Positions 9,701-19,143 of a stretch of 64,000 bases of DNA are shown in pieces (within the stretch, counting starts at the first letter, position 1; every line of letters begins with the position of its first letter). Location: NCBI RefSeq assembly GCF_009720865.1, contig NZ_WNLA01000001.1, forward strand, positions 744,001 to 808,000, read 5' to 3'. Source of the stretch: Pseudoduganella ginsengisoli. Its GTDB lineage: Bacteria > Pseudomonadota > Gammaproteobacteria > Burkholderiales > Burkholderiaceae_D. Made by a program: the position numbers and the translations under genes. The notes beneath the pieces are model-generated. The model saw nothing but the letters and a program-made list of their open reading frames with translations, was not told the origin of the DNA and searched no databases.

Positions 9701-11398
9701 ACGGACAGCAAGCGTACGGAAAACGAATTGCGCGAATTGAATGAACACCTGGAAGAACGGGTTGCGCAGCGCACCATGCAGCTGGACCAGGCCAAGCAGC
9801 TGGCGGAAGAAGCCAGCCAGGCCAAGGGCCAGTTCCTCGCCAACATGAGCCATGAAATCCGCACGCCGATGAATGGCGTGATCGGCATGGCGTACCTGGC
9901 GCTGAAAACCGACCTCGATCCGCGCCAGCGCGATTACCTGGAAAAGATCCGCTTCGCCGGCGAGCATTTGCTGGGCATTATTGACGACATCCTCGATATC
10001 TCGAAGATCGAGGCAGGCAAGCTGGAAATCGAACACGTGGACTTCGCGCTGGACCACGTGATCCAGACCTTGACCACGGTGGTGGCGCCGAAAGCAGCCG
10101 GCAAAGGCTTGAACCTCGTGTTCGACATCGACACGACCTTGCCGCCCGTACTGCGGGGCGATCCACTGCGCCTGGGCCAGGTGCTGATCAATTACACCAA
10201 CAACGCCATCAAGTTCAGCGAGCAGGGCAACATCATCATCAAGGTGGTCAATGTGCTGGCCGACGCCAACCAGTGCCTGGCGCGCTTCGAAGTGCATGAC
10301 CATGGCATCGGCTTGTCGGCGCAGGAAATTTCCAAGCTGTTCCAGTCATTCCAGCAAGCGGACACGTCCACCACGCGCGAACATGGCGGCACCGGCCTGG
10401 GCCTGGCGATTTGCAAACAGCTGGCGCAATTGATGGGCGGCGAAGTGGGCGTATCCAGTGTGCCGGGCGAAGGCAGCACGTTCTGGTTCACGGCGCAGCT
10501 GGGCGTGTCCAGCCGCGCGGTGCCGGAAATTATCAATTCCGTCAGCGATGCCGCGGCCGAGCTGGTGACCACTGCGCGCACGGCCGCCGTCATGCAATCG
10601 CTGAAGCATGCCCGCATCTTGCTGGTGGAAGACAATACCTTCAACCAGCAAATTGCACTGGAAATGCTGGAAGAAGCGGGCACGTCCGTATGCCTGGCCA
10701 ACAATGGCGAAGAAGCGCTGGAATTGCTGCGCCAGGCCAGCTTTGACTGCGTGCTGATGGATGTGCAAATGCCGCTGATGGATGGGCTGGAAGCCACGCG
10801 CCGCATCCGTGCCGATCCCAAGCTGGCGGACTTGCGCGTGCTGGCCATGACCGCCACGGCCACCAGCGAAGACCGCGTGCGCTGCCTCGACGCGGGTATG
10901 GATGACTTTATTTCCAAGCCGATCCAGCCAGCGCTGATGTACCAGACCATTGCCAGCTGGCTGCCGGCGCAGCGTGTCGATGACGCGGAAGCCAAAGCCG
11001 CGCAGCGCTTCGGCAGCAGCTACCGGCCGACACTGGCGGGCGATCCAGCGATTATTGATTTGTCGGTACTGGCGCAGTTGCTGGGCTACAATCCGCAAAA
11101 AATCCGCAAGTTTGCGTTTAAATTCTTGCAGACCACAAAGGATGGCTTCGATGAAATCGAAACCTGCATGAAGGCGGGCAACCTGGAACGCGTACGCGAA
11201 CTGGGTCACCGCATCAAATCCGCGGCCCGCACCGTTGGCGCGCTGGGTATGGCGGATATGTGCGAGGATCTGGAAAACCTGCCCTTGGGCGAAGCTGGGG
11301 CCATCCAGGCCCGCAATTTAATGGCACGGCTGTGGCCGCTGCTGGATATGGTCACGGAACAAATCATGACCAACACGACTTTTGCCAACGACGATTGA
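6770..11398 (+). CDS. Hybrid sensor histidine kinase with THI5/NMT1-type sensor, five PAS domains, receiver and Hpt
   Basis: A 1542-residue membrane kinase read from a TTG with AAGGGAAGC upstream. Order of parts: a signal peptide (about 1-30); a periplasmic domain to about 300 that resembles THI5/NMT1 pyrimidine-precursor or riboflavin/taurine-type binding proteins ([20 protein letters not shown] near its start); a transmembrane helix near 325-345; about five PAS modules (roughly 365-985); a coiled coil; HisKA with the phospho-His in [11 protein letters not shown] near 1028; HATPase with GTGLGLAI; a receiver with acceptor Asp in LMDVQMP near 1330; and an Hpt domain with [10 protein letters not shown] near 1480. 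It therefore holds a full phosphorelay in one chain. Its TGA overlaps the ATG of the next response regulator, a likely partner. Confidence 0.92.
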   Translation: MQHRRLLFLPRLSRIAAAAAIACAVVPAWAVEHITLQLKWRHQFQFAGYYAAQDKGFYRDAGLEVTLLEGKPGEDTTRPVVEGKAQYGVSNSSLLLKRAAGEPVVVLASIFQHSPAVLIARRGDNGEALNLAGKRIMLSPSNEELQAYLNNFGITKDKYQRVQPSYNLDDLISGKVDAMSAYSTWTPYTLDRNNLKYDILSPRTAGIDFYGDILYTTESELREHPLRAAAMRAATLKGWQYAMEHPGEIADLIRARYPGTYTREHLMYEAQQTIPLLEQRLVELGYSNPERWQAIAATFAQLDMMPANTSLEGFLYQPPPDYRAWQFGVALAFMALLFGGVAWWRIHRMQLALQEADERASKSDRLTTFALEGTGEGIWDWQPIANILTVSPRYCEILGYDPQHFKPTAQDVLDMVHPDDRARVDQEFMVRSGGPAEGRAALSCEFRIRCQDGSWKWVLGRGMVVSRASDGRAMRMTGTLGDISDRAAAEEARVAAILEAAPSAMLVADRNGIVRQANHVCAETFGYDSMAGLSLDLLVPDTMRSTPGRPRELVSRPGLPGRVLTAHRNNGNQFPAMVHIAPIQLAGQGLSIVSLRDVTQRQRAEEAMQASTERYRQIVQTAAEGIWMTDAQDRTTFVNPTMARMLGYDVDEMIDRPMASFMDDDGQALLRQHQRRRPSGHAEQGDVRFFRKDHSTMWGLLSTTQVNDENGAYAGMLAMITDITDRRLADLALRNSSRRMASVFNAVTNGLVVLNGDGLILESNAAAARMLGAAAQPGAGLWPGVHEDGSVFARDEHPVYLALVSGRSVRDVVMGVRQADGTQCWLSVNAEPMKDELGDAPMAVVGLTDISYRKRSEDALRQGEQRLQEIIKMMPIGLYIKAPDGRFQLMNPACEAQFGFRFDELNSGDDAPFHSPDVVAAIRARDREAFAGGVLIDYEETVWNPTLREQRHLRTFKKPVFNDRGQPAYLICMSIDITDSKRTENELRELNEHLEERVAQRTMQLDQAKQLAEEASQAKGQFLANMSHEIRTPMNGVIGMAYLALKTDLDPRQRDYLEKIRFAGEHLLGIIDDILDISKIEAGKLEIEHVDFALDHVIQTLTTVVAPKAAGKGLNLVFDIDTTLPPVLRGDPLRLGQVLINYTNNAIKFSEQGNIIIKVVNVLADANQCLARFEVHDHGIGLSAQEISKLFQSFQQADTSTTREHGGTGLGLAICKQLAQLMGGEVGVSSVPGEGSTFWFTAQLGVSSRAVPEIINSVSDAAAELVTTARTAAVMQSLKHARILLVEDNTFNQQIALEMLEEAGTSVCLANNGEEALELLRQASFDCVLMDVQMPLMDGLEATRRIRADPKLADLRVLAMTATATSEDRVRCLDAGMDDFISKPIQPALMYQTIASWLPAQRVDDAEAKAAQRFGSSYRPTLAGDPAIIDLSVLAQLLGYNPQKIRKFAFKFLQTTKDGFDEIETCMKAGNLERVRELGHRIKSAARTVGALGMADMCEDLENLPLGEAGAIQARNLMARLWPLLDMVTEQIMTNTTFANDD

Positions 11399-11826
11399 TG
11401 AATATGAATGACCGCGCCTCTGCAGATCCTTTGCGCGTATTGCTGCTTGACGATGATCCTTTCCAGCTGGCGATGCTGGAAGACATGCTGGAAGACCTGG
11501 GCGATTTCACTGTCTTTACCGCCAACGCTGCGCAAGCCGCGCTGGCCATGCTGCAAACCAGTCCGCCTGATTTGATGGTGTGCGACTTGTCGATGCCGGA
11601 TATGGATGGCATCGAGTTCCTGCGCCATGTGGCGGAAGAAGGCTACGATGGCACAGTCGTGCTGTTGTCCGGCATGGAAAGCGGCGTGCTGAAGGCGGCG
11701 GAGCGGCTTGCCATGGCGCAGGGATTGACGATACTGGGCGCGTGCGCCAAGCCCGTGTCGGCCGTGGAATTGGGCGACCTGGTCAGCCTGGCGCGCATGC
11801 ACCGGCGTCCCCGCCGCACGGCGTGA
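11398..11826 (+). CDS. Single-domain response regulator
   Basis: This 142-residue protein is a receiver domain and nothing else recognisable. It has the acidic pair in LLLDDDPF, the acceptor Asp in MVCDLSMPDMDG, a Ser in VVLLSG at the switch position and the conserved Lys in CAKPVS. The start overlaps the stop of the hybrid kinase (TGATG), which points to coupled translation and to phosphotransfer from that kinase's Hpt domain. A second ATG two codons later is possible. With no output domain, it could act by protein contact or as a phosphate sink. Confidence 0.88.
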   Translation: MNMNDRASADPLRVLLLDDDPFQLAMLEDMLEDLGDFTVFTANAAQAALAMLQTSPPDLMVCDLSMPDMDGIEFLRHVAEEGYDGTVVLLSGMESGVLKAAERLAMAQGLTILGACAKPVSAVELGDLVSLARMHRRPRRTA

Positions 11827-12092
11827 TGTTTGGGCAATTTTGATATTTCTCAAATTCCACGGGACAATTTGCGCAAAATCCGCACACGCGGCAAAAATGC
11901 GTTATTATTTGAGCCATTCCCCGCCTGCTATCCGCTAGTCCACTACTTCCAGTTTGCCTCCCATTTCGTTGCACACTGTTGAAATCCTGGATACGGTCGC
12001 CATTTGCAGCCTGTCATCCAGGCAGCCCCGGGACGGCATCTAAGACAAATGGCATAATCATCCAGGCGACATTCCCATAACGTGAGATCAAC

Positions 12093-12419
12093 ATGAGCGA
12101 AAACATTAAACACATCACCGATGCATCCTTCGAGGCCGACGTCCTGAAATCCGACCGCCCTGTGCTGGTCGACTTCTGGGCTGAATGGTGCGGTCCTTGC
12201 AAGAGCATTGCCCCGATCCTGGAAGAAGTAGCCAAAGAATACGACGGCAAGCTGACGATCGCCAAACTGGATGTGGACTCGAACCAGTCCGTACCAGCCA
12301 AGTTCGGCATCCGCGGCATCCCGACCCTGATTCTGTTCAAGAACGGTGTCGCTGCAGCACAAAAAGTCGGTGCGATGGCAAAAGGCCAGTTGACCTCTTT
12401 CATCGACAGCAATATTTGA
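12093..12419 (+). CDS. trxA: Thioredoxin
   Basis: A 108-residue cytosolic thioredoxin, the usual family length. The redox site WCGPCK is at 32-37 and the cis-proline segment [10 protein letters not shown] is present. It reduces protein disulfides using electrons from thioredoxin reductase and would also supply MsrA, encoded near 50.5 kb. The 266 bp upstream have no gene; CATAAT at 12053-12058 could be a -10 element but I see no good -35. The gene precedes rho, an order common in proteobacteria. Confidence 0.97.
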   Translation: MSENIKHITDASFEADVLKSDRPVLVDFWAEWCGPCKSIAPILEEVAKEYDGKLTIAKLDVDSNQSVPAKFGIRGIPTLILFKNGVAAAQKVGAMAKGQLTSFIDSNI

Positions 12420-12497
12420 TTAAGATAGCAGGCAGCGTTGCGCCCGCAGCGCTGCCCAAGAAGACTAGGAGCGGACCTTGCCGCTTCTTTGATTAAA

Positions 12498-12531
12498 CCC
12501 ACGCAGTTCCCTCCCCTACCTTTACTTTCCC
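12498..12531 (+). promoter_or_regulatory. C-rich, G-poor leader before rho (possible rut site)
   Basis: In the 133-bp gap between trxA and rho, these 34 bases hold 18 C and only 2 G and are largely pyrimidine. This is the composition bound by Rho in unstructured RNA. In E. coli, rho is autoregulated by Rho-dependent attenuation in its leader; a similar role here is inferred from composition and position only. Confidence 0.4.
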
Positions 12532-12552
12532 GTCACGGGACACTCAGACAAT

Positions 12553-13815
12553 ATGCATCTATCTGAACTGAAGGCCTTACACGTCTCCCAGCTGTTGGAG
12601 ATGGCGATCGGCCTGGATATCGACAACGCGGCGCGCTTGCGCAAACAGGAATTGATGTTTGCGATTTTGAAAAAGCGCGCGAAAGCCGGCGAACAGATTT
12701 TCGGCGACGGCGCCCTGGAAGTGCTGCCTGACGGCTTCGGCTTCCTGCGCTCGCCAGACGCCAGCTACATGGCTTCGACGGACGACATCTATATTTCCCC
12801 GTCGCAGATCCGCCGCTTCAATTTGCACACCGGCGATTCCATCGAAGGTGAAGTGCGTACGCCAAAAGATGGCGAACGCTATTTCGCCTTGGTCAAGGTA
12901 GACAAGGTCAACGGCGAATCGCCGGAAGCCTCGAAACACCGCATCCTGTTTGAGAACCTGACGCCGCTGCACCCGAACCAGCCGCTGCGCCTGGAACGCG
13001 AAATGAATGGCGCGGAAAACATCACGGGCCGGATCATCGACTTGATTTCGCCGATCGGCAAAGGCCAGCGCGGCTTGCTGGTGGCGTCGCCGAAGTCCGG
13101 TAAATCCGTGATGCTGCAGCACATTGCGCACGCCATTACGGCCAACCACCCGGACGTCACGCTGATCGTGCTGCTGATCGATGAACGTCCTGAAGAGGTT
13201 ACCGAGATGCAGCGCTCTGTGCGCGGCGAAGTGGTGGCGTCGACCTTCGACGAACCGGCGACCCGCCACGTGCAGGTTGCGGAAATGGTGCTGGAAAAAG
13301 CCAAGCGCCTGGTCGAGATGAAAAAAGACGTGGTGATCCTGCTGGACTCGATCACCCGTTTGGCGCGCGCATACAACACCGTGATTCCGGCCTCCGGCAA
13401 AGTGCTGACCGGTGGTGTCGACGCCAACGCGCTGCAGCGTCCGAAGCGTTTCTTCGGCGCCGCCCGTAACGTGGAAGAAGGTGGTTCGCTGACCATCGTG
13501 GCCACCGCGCTGATTGAAACCGGTTCGCGCATGGACGACGTGATTTACGAAGAATTCAAGGGTACCGGCAACATGGAGGTGCACCTGGAACGCCGCCTGG
13601 CTGAAAAGCGTACCTACCCTGCCATCAACTTGAACAAGTCCGGCACCCGCCGCGAAGAATTGCTGATCAAGGCCGACCAGCTGCAAAAGATCTGGATTCT
13701 GCGCAAGCTGCTGTACTCGATGGATGAAATCGAAGCGATGGAATTCATCCTCGACAAGATGAAGGCGACCAAGACCAACGTCGAGTTCTTTGACTTGATG
13801 CGCCGCGGCGGGTAA
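12553..13815 (+). CDS. rho: Transcription termination factor Rho
   Basis: A 420-residue hexameric RNA helicase that ends transcription. The N-terminal Rho domain opens with [18 protein letters not shown]. The RNA-binding cold-shock-like domain carries DGFGFLRS, and the ATPase has its P-loop in ASPKSGKS and a Walker B in VVILLDS. The C-terminal half includes [20 protein letters not shown]. Length matches the usual 419-420 residues, with no N-terminal insertion. An imperfect hairpin follows at 13903. Confidence 0.98.
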   Translation: MHLSELKALHVSQLLEMAIGLDIDNAARLRKQELMFAILKKRAKAGEQIFGDGALEVLPDGFGFLRSPDASYMASTDDIYISPSQIRRFNLHTGDSIEGEVRTPKDGERYFALVKVDKVNGESPEASKHRILFENLTPLHPNQPLRLEREMNGAENITGRIIDLISPIGKGQRGLLVASPKSGKSVMLQHIAHAITANHPDVTLIVLLIDERPEEVTEMQRSVRGEVVASTFDEPATRHVQVAEMVLEKAKRLVEMKKDVVILLDSITRLARAYNTVIPASGKVLTGGVDANALQRPKRFFGAARNVEEGGSLTIVATALIETGSRMDDVIYEEFKGTGNMEVHLERRLAEKRTYPAINLNKSGTRREELLIKADQLQKIWILRKLLYSMDEIEAMEFILDKMKATKTNVEFFDLMRRGG

Positions 13816-13902
13816 ACCCGCAAGACGCCAAGGAACCTGGCTTTGCAAGGCCAGGCCGTTGCGCAGGCGCGGCGGTTAAACCTTAACTGTTTGTTGATTC
13901 CG

Positions 13903-13935
13903 CGAAAGCCCTGCGTTTACTACGCTGGGCTTTCG
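13903..13935. terminator. Hairpin downstream of rho
   Basis: Arms CGAAAGCCC/GGGCTTTCG plus an inner GCG/CGC pair with a single T-T mismatch and a 7-nt loop form a long stem 87 bp past the rho stop. It has no T-run (TTGTATAAT follows), so it may be an RNA-end structure instead of a classical terminator. Its loop overlaps the candidate rpmE2 -35 element. Confidence 0.5.
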
Positions 13936-13944
13936 TTGTATAAT
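13916..13944 (+). promoter_or_regulatory. Candidate sigma-70 promoter for rpmE2
   Basis: TTTACT at 13916-13921 and a perfect TATAAT at 13939-13944 are 17 bp apart, about 100 bp before rpmE2. The -35 matches four of six consensus bases and lies in the loop of the hairpin behind rho. Confidence 0.5.
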
Positions 13945-14046
13945 CGCAGGTTGTTTTTAAACCCAGGCAAGTGAGTGGCAATCGGGTCGAGATGAAGTAC
14001 TGACCGCCGAAGTGCTGTTTGGCTACCTACTGATAGAGAGAAGCAC

Positions 14047-14316
14047 ATGAAAGCTGATACCCATCCAGAATACCGCGAAATCCTGTTCCACGACGTGTCC
14101 TGCGATTTCAAATTCATCACCCGTTCGACCATCCAGACCCGTGAAACCATCACCCACGAAGGTAAAGAATACCCTCTGGTGAAGATCGAGGTTTCGTCGG
14201 AATCGCACCCGTTCTACACGGGCCAGCACAAGATCGTCGACACCGCCGGCCGCGTGGAAAAATTCCGCCAGAAGTTCGGCAAAGTCGGTTCGAAAACCGC
14301 CGTTGCAGCAGGCTAA
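14047..14316 (+). CDS. rpmE2: 50S ribosomal protein L31 type B
   Basis: An 89-residue L31 of the type B (C-minus) class: it starts [16 protein letters not shown], keeps [12 protein letters not shown], and lacks the CxxC zinc-binding cysteines of type A L31. Such paralogs work without zinc and in many bacteria are induced under zinc limitation through Zur; I do not see a clear Zur box here, and no type A copy is in the window. GAGAGAAGCAC precedes the ATG. Confidence 0.95.
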   Translation: MKADTHPEYREILFHDVSCDFKFITRSTIQTRETITHEGKEYPLVKIEVSSESHPFYTGQHKIVDTAGRVEKFRQKFGKVGSKTAVAAG

Positions 14317-14332
14317 TCAGCCTTGTAGCGCT

Positions 14333-14362
14333 AAAAAAGGCAGCCTCGGCTGCCTTTTTTTT
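14333..14362 (+). terminator. Rho-independent terminator of rpmE2
   Basis: AAAAAA, then a GC-rich stem (GGCAG / CTGCC, extendable inward), then eight Ts, 17 bp past the rpmE2 stop. The A-run and T-run make it potentially active on both strands. Confidence 0.9.
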
Positions 14363-14407
14363 CACCCGCACGTCATACTTGTCCTTTCTGCATAATTCAC
14401 TGTACCA

Positions 14408-16144
14408 ATGAAGCCAGTCCGTCTTCCCGCCTCCGCCACGCTTGCGCTGCCCCGCTGGGCGCTGTTCGCCCTGGGCATGCTGTATATCTTGCCGGGCCTG
14501 ATTGGCCGTGAACCGTGGAAGAATGACGATGCCGCCAGTTTCGGCATCATGTGGACGATGGCGCAAGGCACGTGGCAAGACTGGCTGTGGCCCAACATTG
14601 CCGGCCTGTCCATTCCCGATGAAGGCCCGCTGGCTTTCTGGTTCGGCGCACTGTGCATCAAACTGTTTGGCTGGCTGCTGGGCGACGTGCTGGCTGCCCG
14701 TGTGGCTACCGTCTGCGTCTTCCTGCTCGGCACCTTGTCGCTGTGGTACGTGACGTTTGCACTGGGCCGCCGCCAGGATGCCCAGCCATTGAAGCTGGCC
14801 TTTGGCGGCCAGCCCGACCCGGATTCGTTTGGCCGCACGCTGGCCGACGCGGCCGTGCTGATTTACCTGGGCTGCCTGGGCTTGATGGTGCACAGCCATA
14901 TGACCACGTCCGAGCCGCTGCAAGTGTCGCTGCTGGCGCTGACCTTGTACCGCTCCGTGCGCTATATGGAACTGCCATCGCTGCGCAATGCCGCGCTGAT
15001 CGGCATGGCGCTGGGCTTGATGGCGCTGGTGCGCGGCTGGATTGCGCCCGCCTTCTTTACACTGGCGCTGCTGCTGTGCGGCGCCTTCCTGGAAAAACCG
15101 CTGGGCCGCACCGTGCGCGACCTGGCGTTTGCCGTCGTGATTGCTGCGCTGCTGATCACACCATGGGTCATCGTCTCGGCTGTCGCGCAACCGTATGGCG
15201 CATCGCCGCTGCCGGGCTGGATGCAATGGAACCTGGCCCAGATCGCGCCCGTGTCCGGCACGTCCGTCAGTTACTTCTTCCGTGTCGGCGTATGGTTCTT
15301 CTGGCCTGCGTGGCCATTTGCCAGCTGGGCAATTTACGCGTGGCGCCGCCAGAAACGCGTGCTGCACATTGTCGTGCCCGTCACTTTTGTCAGCATGGCC
15401 GCGCTGCTGGCGCTGTTCCATCCATCGCCGGAACAAGGCCAGCTGCTGCTGTTGCTGCCGCCGCTGGCCATCATGGCGGCCTTTGGCTTGCTGACGATGA
15501 AACGGGGCGCCATCAATGCCATCGACTGGTTCTCCGTCATGGTGCTGACCCTGTGCGCCGCCACGCTATGGCTGTTCTGGAACGCCAAGCTCAATGGCTG
15601 GCCTGCCAAGGCATCGCGTAACGCGCTGAAACTGGTGCCGGGTTTCGTGCCGCAATTCGACACCATGGCCGTGCTGGTGGCAGTGCTGGCCACGGCCGGC
15701 TGGTTTGTGCTGGTGCACTGGCGCCTGTCGCGCCGCCCTTCCGTGCTGTGGCGCGCGGTCGTGCTGTCGTCCGGCGGCGTGATTCTCGTGTGGATTCTGC
15801 TGATGACCTTGTTCTTGCCCGATATGAACTACAGCAAGAGCTATGCAACGGTGGCGCACCAGGCGGCCGCCAATTTGCCAAAAGATACGGATTGCATTGA
15901 AACCAACGCCGGTCCCGCGCAGCGCGCATCGTTCGCCTACTTTGGCCACTTGCCATTTGTTGGTGTCAAAGGCGGCCGCTGCAATATCTTGTTGCTGCAA
16001 GATAATTTGCGCATCCCGGACGAACAGGAAATCGTACCGGCATACCGCGCGCCGCACTGGACTTTGCTGTGGGAAGGCCGCCGTATTTCCGACCGCCAGG
16101 AACGGTTCCGCCTGTACCGCCGGGGCGACGCGGCTACGCCATAA
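14408..16144 (+). CDS. Polytopic membrane glycosyltransferase of the ArnT/PMT (GT39/GT83-like) type
   Basis: A 578-residue integral membrane protein with about ten to twelve hydrophobic helices and a soluble C-terminal part. The first external loop holds the acidic pair expected of GT-C enzymes (REPWKNDDAASF, Asp40-Asp41) and a second acidic motif, SIPDEGPLAFW. These enzymes move a sugar from a polyprenyl-phosphate carrier to lipid A, protein or another acceptor at the periplasmic face; the substrate is unknown. It starts 45 bp after the rpmE2 terminator and precedes the solute-binding gene by 56 bp. The C-terminal region (about 475-578) ends with PHWTLLWEGRRISDRQERF, a tail I associate with uncharacterised family members. 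Confidence 0.75.
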   Translation: MKPVRLPASATLALPRWALFALGMLYILPGLIGREPWKNDDAASFGIMWTMAQGTWQDWLWPNIAGLSIPDEGPLAFWFGALCIKLFGWLLGDVLAARVATVCVFLLGTLSLWYVTFALGRRQDAQPLKLAFGGQPDPDSFGRTLADAAVLIYLGCLGLMVHSHMTTSEPLQVSLLALTLYRSVRYMELPSLRNAALIGMALGLMALVRGWIAPAFFTLALLLCGAFLEKPLGRTVRDLAFAVVIAALLITPWVIVSAVAQPYGASPLPGWMQWNLAQIAPVSGTSVSYFFRVGVWFFWPAWPFASWAIYAWRRQKRVLHIVVPVTFVSMAALLALFHPSPEQGQLLLLLPPLAIMAAFGLLTMKRGAINAIDWFSVMVLTLCAATLWLFWNAKLNGWPAKASRNALKLVPGFVPQFDTMAVLVAVLATAGWFVLVHWRLSRRPSVLWRAVVLSSGGVILVWILLMTLFLPDMNYSKSYATVAHQAAANLPKDTDCIETNAGPAQRASFAYFGHLPFVGVKGGRCNILLLQDNLRIPDEQEIVPAYRAPHWTLLWEGRRISDRQERFRLYRRGDAATP

Positions 16145-16200
16145 GCCCGGACTATTCACCGTGGCAACTATCAAAGGCGCCATGGTATGCTGTACCGACC

Positions 16201-16956
16201 ATGAACGCCTTTCAACGATATTGCTGCATGGCGCTGCTGGCAACAGCGCCAGCCTTGATGGCCGCGCCCCGGGCGCCGCAGGAATCGTTGTTCATCGTTG
16301 CCGAGCACTCCCCGCCCGCCAGCATGAAAGAAGGCGATGAAATTACAGGCCGCGAAACGGAAAAAATCCGCGACATGCTGGGCCGCCTGGCCATCCCTTA
16401 TAAAATCGACATCCTGCCGTGGAAGCGCGCCTATACGATGGCGCAGGAGCAAAAAAACACGTGCGTTTATTCAACGTCACGCACGCCGGAACGGGAAAAG
16501 CAATTCAAATGGATCGGCCCCACAGATGAAGCGGAATGGGTATTCGTAGGCCGCGCTGACCACAAATTCCAGTTGCGCACGCTTGACGATGCCCGCTCGC
16601 TGCGTATCGGTACGTATCACGGCGACGCCCGCGATGATTTCCTGCGCGCGCGTGGCTTCAATGTGGAACCCGCGCTGAACAATGCATCCAACCCCAAAAA
16701 ACTGTTATTGAACCGCATCGACCTGTGGGCAGTGGGCATGCGGGCCGGCGCCTCCATTCCTGCGGAGTTCGCGGGTGACAAAGGGGAAATCATTCCCCTG
16801 CTGACTTTTCACCGCGTCAAAGTATATTTGGCGTGCAATCCCAGCGTACCCGATACGCTGGTGGAGCGCATGAACACGACACTGGACGCCATGCGCCGCG
16901 ACGGCACTTTTGCCAAACTGGAACGTAAATACGCGGAATTGGAAAAGAAGAAATAA
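16201..16956 (+). CDS. Periplasmic solute-binding protein, family 3 type
   Basis: A 251-residue exported protein with a signal peptide of about 21 residues (MNAFQRYCCMALLATAPALMA). The mature part has the features of extracellular solute-binding family 3: ITGRETEKIRDML, YKIDILPWKRAYTMAQ, and RTPEREKQFKWIGP. No ABC permease or ATPase gene is adjacent, so it is an orphan; many such orphans occur in pseudomonads and betaproteobacteria without a known partner. The C-terminal MRRDGTFAKLERKY is typical of the family. The ATG at 16201 starts the signal peptide; upstream in-frame codons belong to the end of the preceding gene region. Confidence 0.8.
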   Translation: MNAFQRYCCMALLATAPALMAAPRAPQESLFIVAEHSPPASMKEGDEITGRETEKIRDMLGRLAIPYKIDILPWKRAYTMAQEQKNTCVYSTSRTPEREKQFKWIGPTDEAEWVFVGRADHKFQLRTLDDARSLRIGTYHGDARDDFLRARGFNVEPALNNASNPKKLLLNRIDLWAVGMRAGASIPAEFAGDKGEIIPLLTFHRVKVYLACNPSVPDTLVERMNTTLDAMRRDGTFAKLERKYAELEKKK

Positions 16957-17187
16957 GTCTTTGCAATCAAAGTGTTGCACGTCTTTCTACTGTGTTGCGG
17001 CAAGCATTTTTTTCTTTCCTGAAGCGCCCACAAATGAGGCAAACGCCGCTATAGTCGCGTGTAGATCCCGTTGCCTCCCGGCATAGTCGCTGGCCACGCC
17101 CCGCTCCGCGCGCCAGCCCGACCGGCCGCGTCCCGCTGCGCCCCACCATTGCGCGGCGGCGTGTCCACGATTGCTTACTCTGCTGCC

Positions 17188-19098
17188 ATGTTCAATTTAT
17201 ACAAATTACAGCTTGCGCTGAAAAACACCTGGGTGCGTATTGCTTTGCTGGCCGGCATAGCACTGACAATTGCGTTGGCCGTGTGGAGCACGGACGTGCC
17301 GCAAGACACGAGCCCGATCGAGCGCACGCAGGATATTTCCCGCATCACGGCACTGGCGGCGCAGAAAGACTTGCTCGAGTATCTGGTGGTCGCCAAGCCG
17401 TTGTCGGAAGCGCCCCGCTACATTGTCAAATTCAAGAATGCCCCCGTGCTGCACGTGGTGAAAGTGCCTAGCACGTCCCATCTGAGCCTGGAGCGCGAAG
17501 TATTGCTACGCAATGGCATTCCGTATGCGATTGCACAAGATGCGTGGCTGGCGTCGCACAAGGCCGTACTGCAAGACGAAGGGGGCCCGATGGCGGGCGC
17601 CACGGAATTCCTGCGCCGCCATGCATTCGATATCCTCGTCGTCGTGCTGCTGCTGTTTGTGTTGAAATTCGGTTTGCCTGGCATGAATCCCAGCGCCACC
17701 GTGCTGTCGCCCGACAAGTTGAAAGGCAGCCTCGATGACTTGATCGGCATGGAAGACATCAAGCAGGAAGTGCTGCACCTGGAAGACATGATCCGCAACC
17801 GCCGCGTTTACAAGTCGCACAACATTGATAAACCTTTTAACGTGATGCTGACGGGTCCTGCCGGCACCGGTAAAACCAAGCTGGCCGGCTATCTGGCCAA
17901 GCGCCTCAATATTCCATTGATCCAGGCGTCCGGTTCCGCGCTGGAGTCCGGCTATATCGGCGGCGGTTCCAAGGCATTGAACGCGTTGTACCGCAAGGCT
18001 TGTGCGCGTGGCAACTGCATCATCTTCCTCGATGAAGCACAAGCGTTGTTCATGCCCCGTGGCCGTGGTGAAAAGAAGTGGGAAGACGATACGGCAAATA
18101 CGTTGCTGGGCTTGCTCGACGGTGTGAAAAGCGATGAAGGCGCCGGCGTAATCTGGGTGGTGGCATCCAACTTCGACGACAACAATTCGCAGATGGATGA
18201 AGCCATGCTGCGCCGCTTTTCCGTGAAGATCAATTTCCGTTTACCCAACAAGAGCGAGCGGCGCGCGCTGGTGGAATCGTTCCTGAAACGCAAGCAAGAT
18301 GGCTGCGTGAACTGGGACGACATGAATCTGGACCAGGTGGCGGACATCACGGCCAACCTCAGTCCGGCACTGCTGGAAACCGTCGTGGAACGGGCCAGCA
18401 TGATTTCCATCCAGGAAGGCAAAGTCATTGATACCGACATGATGTTCCGCGCATTTGAACGGGCCACCATCGGTTTGACGGACCGTGCGACGACAGCGGA
18501 AAAAACCCGCCAGCGCGAACGCATTGCATTGCATGAGCTGGGCCACTTCTTCATGCAAATCGACCCGTATTTGCGGGCCGGCATGGCGCTGTCCGACATC
18601 AAGGAAAAGTCGCACTTGCTGAAGATCAGTACGGAATCCGTTTCCAAGCTGGGCGCGCTGGGCTATGTGCTGTCGGCAGGCGACGATATGTCGCTGCGCA
18701 CGCTGGAAGAATTGGAACGCGACGTGATCCAGCTGTATGGCGGCGTGGCGGCGGAAGAATTGTTTTATGGCGCACGGGGCATTTCAGTCGGCAGCCAAAA
18801 CGACATTGAAAAAGCCACGAGCATGCTGGACACCATGGTCAACCGCTTGTCGATGTATTCGCGCTCCAAGCTGGACTATAGCCAGTTCAAGCAGGAAGCC
18901 AGCGCGGAACATACGCTGTTGCAGGTGGAAACCAAGGCGGATGAACTGTACAGCTATACGCTGCGCGCCATTGGCGATTACCGCGCCGCCATGGACGCCA
19001 TCAAGGATGTGCTGATGGAGCGCTATGTGCTGTCGAAAGACGATATCTTTGCGCTGCTGGCGCAGCGTGACGATATTGTGCCGGCCAGCGTGGCATAA
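17188..19098 (+). CDS. FtsH-like membrane-bound AAA+ ATPase / M41 metalloprotease
   Basis: This 636-residue protein has the FtsH plan: a transmembrane helix near 16-34, an extra-cytoplasmic segment, a second helix near 147-164 (DILVVVLLLFVLKFGLPG), an AAA domain, and a zinc protease domain. Walker A is GPAGTGKT at 223-230, Walker B IIFLDEAQ at 278-285, and a likely arginine-finger region MLRRFSVKINF follows. The protease motif is HELGH at 449-453, where canonical FtsH has HEAGH, with the third zinc ligand expected at Asp539 in SQNDIEKAT. It is diverged enough that I would not call it the housekeeping ftsH. Start is uncertain: no clear ribosome site precedes 17188, and a GTG at 17161 is possible. 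It converges on a set of small exported proteins. Confidence 0.82.
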   Translation: MFNLYKLQLALKNTWVRIALLAGIALTIALAVWSTDVPQDTSPIERTQDISRITALAAQKDLLEYLVVAKPLSEAPRYIVKFKNAPVLHVVKVPSTSHLSLEREVLLRNGIPYAIAQDAWLASHKAVLQDEGGPMAGATEFLRRHAFDILVVVLLLFVLKFGLPGMNPSATVLSPDKLKGSLDDLIGMEDIKQEVLHLEDMIRNRRVYKSHNIDKPFNVMLTGPAGTGKTKLAGYLAKRLNIPLIQASGSALESGYIGGGSKALNALYRKACARGNCIIFLDEAQALFMPRGRGEKKWEDDTANTLLGLLDGVKSDEGAGVIWVVASNFDDNNSQMDEAMLRRFSVKINFRLPNKSERRALVESFLKRKQDGCVNWDDMNLDQVADITANLSPALLETVVERASMISIQEGKVIDTDMMFRAFERATIGLTDRATTAEKTRQRERIALHELGHFFMQIDPYLRAGMALSDIKEKSHLLKISTESVSKLGALGYVLSAGDDMSLRTLEELERDVIQLYGGVAAEELFYGARGISVGSQNDIEKATSMLDTMVNRLSMYSRSKLDYSQFKQEASAEHTLLQVETKADELYSYTLRAIGDYRAAMDAIKDVLMERYVLSKDDIFALLAQRDDIVPASVA

Positions 19099-19100
19099 CA

Positions 19101-19128
19101 GCAGCGCTCCACTCAGGGCGGGCGCTGC
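19101..19128. terminator. Hairpin between convergent genes
   Basis: GCAGCGC at 19101-19107 pairs with GCGCTGC at 19122-19128, just past the stop of the FtsH-like gene and before the end of the small exported protein gene. No T-run is present, so it is a weak bidirectional terminator candidate. Confidence 0.4.
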
Positions 19129-19143
19129 GTTCCATCCCGGTAC

